Shown in pieces: positions 1 through 5,022 of a DNA stretch of 6,337 nucleotides. The first letter of the stretch is position 1. Each line of letters opens with the position of its first letter. Source of the stretch: Caldifarciminota bacterium (GTDB taxonomy: Bacteria; Hydrothermota; Hydrothermia; B15-G9; DRBW01); NCBI GenBank assembly GCA_011042705.1, contig DRBW01000211.1:1-6337 (forward strand). Direction: 5' to 3'. Below the pieces are notes generated by a model, which worked only from the letters and a program-made list of their open reading frames with translations, had not been told where the DNA came from and did no database searches. The translations under genes were made by a program, and so were the position numbers.

Positions 1-45
1 ACAGACCCCGAAAGACGAGGATCCCCGGGGAGCCCTGATTCCCTC

Positions 46-60
46 CCTTCGTCCCGAAGG
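46..60. repeat. Short perfect hairpin downstream of the PorV-like gene
   Basis: CCTTCG-TCC-CGAAGG, 6-bp arms and a 3-base loop, 39 bases past the stop of the minus-strand gene. On the minus strand the T-run precedes the stem rather than following it, so it is not a classical intrinsic terminator. It could be a 3'-end stabilising structure. Nothing else in 1-98 can be supported. Confidence 0.4.
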
Positions 61-98
61 AAAACGATCGGTGCCTCCGCGCTATCTCCCCTTTGCCC

Positions 99-1439
99 TT
101 AATCCCTCCTGAATCGGGGAATTTTTATCACCTTTAACAGGATCCCGTACGACAGGAGATAAGTAACCCCGAGTCCAGCATAATTCACGAGTTTTAGCTT
201 CTCTCCTTCCGTTATCCCCTGATAGAAAAGAGACCCTCCAATAGCGAGGGCGGATCCCACCAGGTAATCCCCTTCGAGAATGTTTCCTGTCCCTGGAATC
301 AGGACGTTGACGAGATATTTCTCCCAGCCGCGCGCTGAGCTCGCTTTTCCCGGATCGACCAGCGACACGGTGACCACATAACTGTGCTCGGTGTTGTAGT
401 AAATCTGAGCCTGATCCGATATATCGTAAGACAGAGGGCCTATCCTCAGGCCCATTCCTCTGGTCGAGCCTGTCTTCCCGTTTTCCCTGTATCTTCCCCA
501 CCGCAGGTAAAAGGTTCTCATCAGCGAGAGCTCGAGTCCGGCCGATTCCCTGATGTCGTGGGGGGATTCCAGCAGATCCCTCATGCGATCGTAATTGACG
601 GTGATGTCGACGAAGTCGGTCAGTAAGCCGCCTCCAGGAAGTCTGATGTCGACGAGCTTCAGGGGCCTGGCTCCTAAGCCGTAACGAATATACCTCGGAA
701 TGGAGACGGTCGTGTCTCCCTCACCCTTCAGGTATTTCAGGCGCCCAAAGAGGTTGTGAAGGGACAAACCGCCTCTCACGAGATCTGCAGGTCCCTTTAT
801 GAGGAAACCCAGATCGAAGGCCGGCGACCAGGCAGAACCGCCCGGAGTATCCACTCCCAGGAATTCTTTGAGTATATCGTCGGGACAAACATAGGAATGG
901 AGATACTTGAAGGTAGCTCCAACGGCGAAGTCCATGCCTGCGGGAAATTCTCTCCTCCAGAAAGGCCTGTAGGAGACGGTCAGAGAGATGTTATAGTCGT
1001 GCGGATGCCAGACTTTTCCCTTGAATTCCATCGTGCCTTTGTAAAAACCTGACCCCCAGACTGCGAGCGAGAAACCCTTTCTGAAAGGAAAAACCGCTCC
1101 GAGGAAGGTATGGTACATTCCCTCCCAGCCGAGCCATGGTGGCCTGCCGGGCACGCTGTCGGGACTGACTCCGAAATAATAAGCTCCGAGCCGTCCGAAA
1201 AGCTGCTCCGTAAAGAGTGATGTCCGCAAATTCTGGGCTGTAAATTGCCTCCGCTCTAAAAAAGAAATAGAAGCCGGGTTGTAGAAGGACGCAGTGGCGT
1301 CTCCCGCATAGGCAGTGAAGGCTCCCGCCATAGCTGTGGCTCTCGCCCCTGGATAGAAGAAGAGATGCCACATGCCAGCGTCGTAAAGGCTGGCTTCAAC
1401 TCCTCCTGCTATTAAAAGAACGAGTATAAATTTTTTCAT
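99..1439 (-). CDS. PorV/PorQ-like outer-membrane beta-barrel protein with hydrophobic C-terminal extension
   Basis: 446 residues. Seen: a Sec signal peptide with a KK n-region and hydrophobic core, probable cleavage after V-E-A (about residue 16). Next comes the hallmark N-terminus of the PorV/PorQ (UPF0164-like) family: GARATAMAGAF (31-41), then GDATASFYNPAS (46-57), the counterpart of the usual G-A-R-x-x-x-M-G-G-A-F...D-D-A-x-x-x-x-x-N-P-A. Residues about 65-362 alternate hydrophobic and polar positions with many aromatics, as expected of FadL-like barrel strands. Residues 371-446 differ: an IPGTGN segment (381-386), two hydrophobic stretches (about 392-407 and 418-439) and a basic end, like a helical hairpin. 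Known: family members are outer-membrane proteins, some acting in type IX secretion; no such partners are visible here. It diverges from the zinc importer across 116 bp. The start is the ATG before the signal peptide; a GGTGA-type motif lies 13 bases upstream, too far for a normal Shine-Dalgarno. Family call firm, role unknown. Confidence 0.85.
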   Translation of the reverse strand: MKKFILVLLIAGGVEASLYDAGMWHLFFYPGARATAMAGAFTAYAGDATASFYNPASISFLERRQFTAQNLRTSLFTEQLFGRLGAYYFGVSPDSVPGRPPWLGWEGMYHTFLGAVFPFRKGFSLAVWGSGFYKGTMEFKGKVWHPHDYNISLTVSYRPFWRREFPAGMDFAVGATFKYLHSYVCPDDILKEFLGVDTPGGSAWSPAFDLGFLIKGPADLVRGGLSLHNLFGRLKYLKGEGDTTVSIPRYIRYGLGARPLKLVDIRLPGGGLLTDFVDITVNYDRMRDLLESPHDIRESAGLELSLMRTFYLRWGRYRENGKTGSTRGMGLRIGPLSYDISDQAQIYYNTEHSYVVTVSLVDPGKASSARGWEKYLVNVLIPGTGNILEGDYLVGSALAIGGSLFYQGITEGEKLKLVNYAGLGVTYLLSYGILLKVIKIPRFRRD

Positions 1440-1444
1440 AGTGT

Positions 1445-1455
1445 TGAAATTTTCA
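1445..1455. repeat. 11-bp perfect palindrome upstream of the PorV-like gene
   Basis: TGAAATTTTCA: 5-bp arms around one base, centred 25 bp from the centre of the palindrome at 1470-1480. It overlaps the candidate minus-strand -10. The sequence TGTTGAAAT that contains its left arm recurs at 1500-1508, next to the candidate znuA -35. Confidence 0.35.
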
Positions 1456-1478
1456 CCCCGTTCAGTCTAACTTGTCAA
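1449..1478 (-). promoter_or_regulatory. Candidate promoter of the PorV-like gene
   Basis: On the minus strand, a perfect TTGACA (1478-1473), an 18-base spacer and GAAAAT (1454-1449, four of six matches to TATAAT). Only 9 bases separate the -10 from the ATG at 1439, so the transcript would begin 2-3 bases before the start codon. The -35 lies inside the palindrome 1470-1480, and the -10 overlaps the palindrome 1445-1455. Confidence 0.45.
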
Positions 1479-1480
1479 GT
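1470..1480. repeat. 11-bp perfect palindrome over the porV-like -35 (operator-like)
   Basis: ACTTGTCAAGT: two 5-bp arms around one central base. It covers the TTGACA of the minus-strand promoter, a position where a bound dimeric regulator would repress. Its regulator is not identifiable. Palindromes this short can arise by chance. Confidence 0.4.
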
Positions 1481-1501
1481 AATTTTTCCCGAGAAGGATT
1501 G

Positions 1502-1530
1502 TTGAAATCAGAAGGGAAGCGGCTTAAGCT
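1502..1530 (+). promoter_or_regulatory. Candidate promoter of the znuACB operon
   Basis: TTGAAA (1502-1507, five of six matches to TTGACA), a 17-base spacer, then TAAGCT (1525-1530, which has T-A...T but only three of six matches). A start near 1537 would leave a leader of about 19 bases containing the GGGGAGG. The -10 is weak, so this is tentative. No recognisable Zur or MntR box is visible. Confidence 0.35.
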
Positions 1531-1543
1531 TATTAGACCAAAA

Positions 1544-1550
1544 GGGGAGG
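1544..1550 (+). promoter_or_regulatory. Shine-Dalgarno site that fixes the znuA start
   Basis: GGGGAGG with a 5-base gap to the ATG at 1556. It is the only strong, well-spaced ribosome-binding site before any gene in the window, and it argues against the longer in-frame start at 1472. Confidence 0.85.
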
Positions 1551-1555
1551 ACAAA

Positions 1556-2356
1556 ATGATCAATCTGTTGTTCACCTTTCTGCTGATGGCGGGAAAGGGA
1601 CAACTCATCGCCTGCACCATTCCGCCCGTCACGTCTCTCGTCAGGGCTGTGGGCGGCCAGGAATTCGAATACGTGACCGTCCTTCCGGCCGGAGTTAATC
1701 CCCACACTTACGAGCCGTCGCCGAAGCAGTTGCTCAAGGCCGGCAGCTCGAAGCTGATATTCGCTGCCGGAGGGGGCATCGATTCGTGGGCGGCGAAATT
1801 CAAAACAGAGGGCAGAAAGATCGCCGAGCTGGGGGAACTCCTCAGGGAAGAGGGGGCAGAGGTACGAAATCCCCATTTCTGGCTGAATCCGCAGATGGGG
1901 AGGCGCTCTCTCTTCATTATAGCCCGCGAGCTCTCCAGAATAAAGCCAGAAAAATGGGATTATTTCTACGGGAGGGCCTGCGAATACAGCGGCAGGATCG
2001 ATTCCATGGTTATGAATGAAAAAGAGGGGATCGAGAAGCTAAGAAACCGGGGTGTAATAGTTTACCACGACGCCTGGGAGGAATTCGCGGAGGCTTTCGG
2101 GCTGGAAGTCGTCGACATAATAGCCAAAAATCCAGCCCTCGAACCGACTTTTCAGGAGATCAGGAAAGTGGTTGAGATGGGCAGGAAAAGGGGGGTTAAG
2201 GCCGTGCTGAAGGAAAAGCCCTTCCCCGGCAAGCTCCCCGAAACGGTGGCCTCCGAAATAGGAGCGAAGGTCGTTGAGGTGGATCCTCTTTTCGCCGGAG
2301 ATTACATCGAAAGCATGAGGGCGAACCTCAGGAAAATCGAGGAAGCGCTGAAATGA
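1556..2356 (+). CDS. znuA: Zinc/manganese-type ABC transporter substrate-binding protein (ZnuA/TroA family, cluster 9)
   Basis: 266 residues from the ATG at 1556. That start is chosen because GGGGAGG (1544-1550) lies 5 bases upstream and a hydrophobic export signal begins there; an in-frame ATG at 1472 would put 28 charged residues in front of the signal. The protein binds a divalent metal outside the inner membrane and delivers it to ZnuB. Visible hallmarks: VLPAGVNPHTYEPSP (42-56), NPHFWLNP (105-112), YHDAWEEFAEAFGL (170-183) and EVDPL (241-245). Likely metal ligands are H50, H107, H171 and D243, the three-His-plus-Asp set of TroA; a His at the third position favours zinc over manganese (inference). 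It is shorter than the usual roughly 300 residues and lacks the His/Asp-rich loop of many ZnuA proteins. LIAC at 17-20 resembles a lipobox, but it also aligns with the first strand of the mature domain, so lipidation is uncertain. First gene of a three-gene operon. Confidence 0.93.
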   Translation: MINLLFTFLLMAGKGQLIACTIPPVTSLVRAVGGQEFEYVTVLPAGVNPHTYEPSPKQLLKAGSSKLIFAAGGGIDSWAAKFKTEGRKIAELGELLREEGAEVRNPHFWLNPQMGRRSLFIIARELSRIKPEKWDYFYGRACEYSGRIDSMVMNEKEGIEKLRNRGVIVYHDAWEEFAEAFGLEVVDIIAKNPALEPTFQEIRKVVEMGRKRGVKAVLKEKPFPGKLPETVASEIGAKVVEVDPLFAGDYIESMRANLRKIEEALK

Positions 2357-3132
2357 AGATAATAGAGGTAAAGGACGTGAGCCTGGGGTATAACGGAAAG
2401 GCGGTGGTGGAAGGCCTCAGTTTTGACGTGGAGGAAAAGGACTTCTGGGCGATCGTAGGTCCCAACGGAACGGGGAAAACCACCTTGATCAAAGCCATTC
2501 TGGGGCTGATCAAGCCCCTCAAAGGCAGGATACTGGTCTTCGGCTGTCCCGTGCAGAGGGTGTGCAAACACAGAAAAATGATCGGATACGTTCCACAGAT
2601 GGAGAAGTTCGACCCCAATTTCCCGGCGAGGGTGATGGATGTGGTATTGACCGGATCCTACAACAAGCTGGGAGCATTCAAAATGCCCGGAAAGAAGGAA
2701 AGGGAAAGGGCCCTGGAACTGTTAAGGTGGCTCGGGATGGAAGAGCTGGCCGATCATCCCATAGGCAAGCTCTCGGGGGGCCAGCAGAGAAAGGCTCTAC
2801 TGGCCCGGGCGCTTTTTGCCGAACCACGGGCTCTCATCCTCGACGAACCGACCTCAGGAGTGGACATAGTTAGCCAGGAAAAGCTGATAGAACTCATCGA
2901 AAAGGTCTACAGGGAAAAGGGGCTGCCGGTTCTCTTCGTGACCCACAACGTGAACCCTATCCTGCATTTGATCACAAACGCGGTGCTCCTGGGCTTCGGC
3001 AGGCATGCCGCAGGAAATCGTGAGATCCTCTTCGACAAAAAGATACTGAGGGAAATTTACGGCAAAGAAATCGAGATCGTATCCCGGGAGGGGAAAAAGT
3101 ACATAATAACCGGGGATTACCACCATGCCTGA
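2353..3132 (+). CDS. znuC: Metal ABC transporter ATP-binding protein (ZnuC family)
   Basis: 259 residues, the normal length for ZnuC/MntB-type ATPases. It hydrolyses ATP at the inner face of the cytoplasmic membrane to drive metal uptake through ZnuB. All ATPase motifs are present in order: Walker A GPNGTGKTT (36-44), Q-loop Q82 in YVPQ, signature LSGGQQ (140-145), Walker B LILDEP (161-166), D-loop SGVD (168-171) and switch histidine H198 in VTHN. FDPNFPARVMDVV (86-98) after the Q-loop is typical of metal-type cluster 9 ATPases. The start overlaps the znuA stop as ATGA, so translation is probably coupled. The C-terminus ends in D-Y-H-H-A; the two histidines are encoded just before the overlap with the next gene. 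Intact and probably active. Zinc versus manganese cannot be decided from this subunit alone. Confidence 0.95.
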   Translation: MKIIEVKDVSLGYNGKAVVEGLSFDVEEKDFWAIVGPNGTGKTTLIKAILGLIKPLKGRILVFGCPVQRVCKHRKMIGYVPQMEKFDPNFPARVMDVVLTGSYNKLGAFKMPGKKERERALELLRWLGMEELADHPIGKLSGGQQRKALLARALFAEPRALILDEPTSGVDIVSQEKLIELIEKVYREKGLPVLFVTHNVNPILHLITNAVLLGFGRHAAGNREILFDKKILREIYGKEIEIVSREGKKYIITGDYHHA

Positions 3133-3931
3133 GATACTCAAACTGGGAATAATCCAGCGCGCCCTCTTCGCATCCCTTCTCGTCGGGCTCCTTCTCCCCC
3201 TTTCAGGCAGTTTCGCCGTTGTCAGAAAATCGGCTTTTCTGGGAGCCGGAGTTGCTCACATAGCCTTCTCGGGGGTTGCCTTCGGGCTCATGATCTCATC
3301 GCCCCCGATTCTCTGGGCCTTCATCTTTTCGGTCCTGGCCTCGGTCCTTATCTGGCACGGGGGAAAAAGCAAGAGAATGGACTATGACCTCTCCATAGGC
3401 ATTCTCTTTTCCCTTGCGATGGCCCTCGGGATCCTTTTCCTCGGAATTTCAAAGAAATATGGATCAGAGGCTCTGGGTTATCTCTTCGGCAATATACTCA
3501 CGACCACTAAAGGCGACCTTTACACCCTCGGCTTTCTCCTTTTCCTGCTCCTGCTCTTCTACCTGGCTTTTTACAAGGAGCTTTTCTTCATGTCCTTCAA
3601 CGAGGAGCTCGCCGAAGCTTCGGGGATAAACGTCTCCTTATTTTCCCTGCTACTTTTGCTCTCCATGACCCTCTCCGTGGTGGCATCGCTGAAAGCTGTG
3701 GGGGCGCTCCTGGTCTTCGGACTCCTCGTGATGCCCGCGGCTGCGGCCTATCAGCTCACATACGATTTCAAAAAGATGATAGCCCTGTCTCTCCTTTTTG
3801 GGCTTATATCTTCGGTGGGAGGGATAGCTTTCTCGATATTCATCGATGTCCCTTCGGGAGCCACCGTAGTAATCCTTGCCTTTGTGATCTTCCTCCTGGC
3901 CTTCCTGTTCTCAAGGAAAAAGAGCGGTTAA
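3125..3931 (+). CDS. znuB: Metal ABC transporter permease (ZnuB family)
   Basis: 268 residues, nearly all hydrophobic, with about eight membrane segments, the usual size for this family. It forms the inner-membrane channel (as a dimer) of the importer. Family landmarks in order: KSAFLGAGVAHIAFSGVAFG (35-54), the counterpart of the family's G-D-x-x-x-H-A-x-x-x-G-V-A; DLSIGILFSLAMALG (88-102); LFGNIL (120-125); the cytoplasmic NEELAEASGI (159-168), probably where ZnuC docks; AVGALLVFGLLVMPAAAA (191-208); and PSGATVVIL (243-251). It starts 8 bp inside znuC, so it is translated with it. It closes the operon: its TAA stop shares TTAA with the stop of the convergent endonuclease IV gene, leaving no room for a terminator between them. 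No damage seen. Confidence 0.94.
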   Translation: MPEILKLGIIQRALFASLLVGLLLPLSGSFAVVRKSAFLGAGVAHIAFSGVAFGLMISSPPILWAFIFSVLASVLIWHGGKSKRMDYDLSIGILFSLAMALGILFLGISKKYGSEALGYLFGNILTTTKGDLYTLGFLLFLLLLFYLAFYKELFFMSFNEELAEASGINVSLFSLLLLLSMTLSVVASLKAVGALLVFGLLVMPAAAAYQLTYDFKKMIALSLLFGLISSVGGIAFSIFIDVPSGATVVILAFVIFLLAFLFSRKKSG

Positions 3932-4767
3932 AGGGATCTCAGTTTCTCGTAAGTCCTCTTCAAGAGCTGGGCGTCTTCCTCGAGGTTCGGGCTCTCACAC
4001 ACTGCGTACCCCGAGACCTCCATGTCCCTGAGGGCCTTCAGGAGCTCCCTGTACCGAAAATCCGACTCCTCGAGGTTCAGATGATTGATTTCCCCCTTAT
4101 CGCCGTAGTCGATGCCCGACACATGCATGTGAAGGTTTTCCAGCGCACTTCTTCCGAGAGCTCTCTCTATCTTCCTGAGGATCCCGACGAACTCATCGTA
4201 GCTGTTGAATTTGCCTCCATACCGGGCGTGAATGTGGGCGAAGTCAACACAGGGGAGAATCCCGGGTAGCTCGGAAGAAAGCCTGATTATCTCGTCCAGA
4301 GTCCCGAACTGGTTGAGCTTACCGGTGGTCTCGGGCCTGATATCGATCTCTATCCCTTCTTTTTTCATGATCTTAAGGACCTCGTGGAGATAGTCTCTAA
4401 CCCGGACGTAGACTTCTTCCGGATCGTCATCCCCGTAATAAGCAGCATGAAAGGTGATGCTGCGAGCCCCCATGGCATAGCCTGCCCTGGCGGTGTCGAG
4501 AATTCTGATGACCGAGGCCTCCCTTTTGTCCTCATCGGGTGAGTTCAAATTGATATAATAGGGGCCGTGCGCGGTCAGCGTGATCCCGAGCTCCCCGGCG
4601 AGTTTCCCGATCTCACGGGCCTTGTCGATCTTCATCTTAACTCCACGGACGAACTCGACCTCCATGTGATCGAGGCCGAGCTCCCTTAACCTCTCCAGGC
4701 CGGCCTCGGTAGTCCTCTTTGCGGCGCTGTGGGGAACACCTCCGGTGCCAAATCTTATCAATGCCAT
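3928..4767 (-). CDS. Endonuclease IV (AP endonuclease family 2) homologue, archaeal-type TIM barrel
   Basis: 279 residues, close to the 285 of E. coli Nfo. Nfo-type enzymes cut the backbone 5' of abasic sites using three zinc-type ions in a TIM barrel. Likely metal ligands appear in the Nfo order: H67 (AHGPYY), H107 (FHAAYY), E146 (RPETTGK), D175 and H178 (CVDFAHIHA), H215 (MHVSGI), H229 (KGEINHLNL) and E258 (CESPNLEEDA). The Asp of Nfo's D-x-H pair (D229/H231) is missing: I227 occupies that place, with E226 just before it. The KGE-x-x-HLNLEESD and ESPN-x-EEDA signatures match, as I recall them, proteins of Thermococcus/Pyrococcus annotated deoxyribonuclease IV, so this is that subfamily rather than classical bacterial Nfo. 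The ATG start is nearly forced: a TAA lies four codons upstream in frame. There is no Shine-Dalgarno, but a promoter sits directly against the start. Family firm; AP endonuclease activity likely, not proven. Confidence 0.88.
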   Translation of the reverse strand: MALIRFGTGGVPHSAAKRTTEAGLERLRELGLDHMEVEFVRGVKMKIDKAREIGKLAGELGITLTAHGPYYINLNSPDEDKREASVIRILDTARAGYAMGARSITFHAAYYGDDDPEEVYVRVRDYLHEVLKIMKKEGIEIDIRPETTGKLNQFGTLDEIIRLSSELPGILPCVDFAHIHARYGGKFNSYDEFVGILRKIERALGRSALENLHMHVSGIDYGDKGEINHLNLEESDFRYRELLKALRDMEVSGYAVCESPNLEEDAQLLKRTYEKLRSL

Positions 4768-4774
4768 GACATAA

Positions 4775-4803
4775 ATTTAAAGGGAACAGGCTGCCCTTAT
4801 CAA
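4775..4803 (-). promoter_or_regulatory. Candidate promoter placing the transcript start at the endonuclease IV ATG
   Basis: On the minus strand, TTGATA (4803-4798, five of six matches), exactly 17 bases, then TTAAAT (4780-4775, four of six; TAAATT one base further also fits T-A-N-N-N-T). Seven bases separate the -10 from the ATG at 4767, so transcription would begin at or next to the A of the start codon. This agrees with the absence of any Shine-Dalgarno before the gene. The spacer is flanked by a 5-bp inverted repeat, AAGGG...CCCTT (4780-4798). Confidence 0.55.
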
Positions 4804-4861
4804 GCTCCCGAATCTGGCCCAAAAGGGCTCCCAGCGATGACATGGCCTTAGATAGGGAGAT

Positions 4862-4894
4862 TTTTCGGTGTCGAAAATTGAGAAATATTCTCAA
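4862..4894. repeat. Two abutting inverted repeats
   Basis: TTTTCG-GTGT-CGAAAA (4862-4877, 6-bp arms) is followed without a gap by TTGAGAA-ATA-TTCTCAA (4878-4894, 7-bp arms). The second is operator-like in size (7-3-7); CTCA-ACC-TGAG (4890-4900) overlaps its right arm and would compete with it as RNA. They lie 95-127 bp upstream of the endonuclease IV start. Confidence 0.6.
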
Positions 4895-5022
4895 CCTGAG
4901 CTGTAAGTGACTGAAAAATCTACTGTGCCTCCACGGTAAAAGTCATACGTACAGCATTTTTCCATCTTTACGGAGAACCTTACCTCTCAAAGGAAAACGA
5001 TAGTGAGAAAGACTTCGAAAGT

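Larger units (their letters stand above)
4768..5022. other. 255-bp spacer between queA and the endonuclease IV gene, with inverted repeats and no convincing gene
   Basis: This is the longest non-coding stretch here; other junctions overlap by 1 to 8 bp or, between porV-like and znuA, span 116 bp. It contains two abutting inverted repeats (4862-4894), an imperfect hairpin formed by CTCC-GTAAAG and CTTTTAC-CGT-GGAG on the minus strand (about 4928-4975), a GCCC-AAAA-GGGC hairpin (about 4818-4829), and the promoter of the downstream gene. No stem followed by a clear T-run marks the end of queA. The only short reading frame with an ATG (4891-4965, minus, 24 codons) lacks a ribosome-binding site and resembles nothing I know. 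It could be leader or trailer sequence, a small RNA, or a remnant of a dispersed repeat. Confidence 0.6.

Noticed and set aside
1..98. Minus-strand continuation of the PorV-like frame beyond its TAA, open to the window edge
   Set aside because: No start codon in the visible part and no motif; read-through of the TAA has no support.
1..112. Plus-strand frames open from the window edge to TAA at 100-102 or TGA at 110-112, possibly the tail of a convergent gene
   Set aside because: Both translations are rich in Pro, Ser and Arg and match nothing I recognise; with about 35 codons and no start visible they cannot be told from chance.
100..126. Possible plus-strand terminator: imperfect AATCCC...GGGGAATT stem followed by five Ts
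   Set aside because: The stem is weak and bulged, lies inside the PorV-like coding region, and no plus-strand gene is established upstream.
1472..1555. 28-codon N-terminal extension of znuA from the ATG at 1472
   Set aside because: It would bury the export signal behind charged residues and has no ribosome-binding site, whereas the ATG at 1556 has GGGGAGG five bases away.
4637..4894. 85-codon minus-strand frame overlapping the endonuclease IV start
   Set aside because: It starts at a TTG inside a palindrome, runs out of frame through the well-supported endonuclease IV gene, and its second half has the arginine/proline-rich look of a shadow frame.
4891..4965. 24-codon minus-strand ORF starting with ATG in the 255-bp spacer
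   Set aside because: No ribosome-binding site, very short, and no similarity to a known small protein family. Kept only as part of the spacer description.
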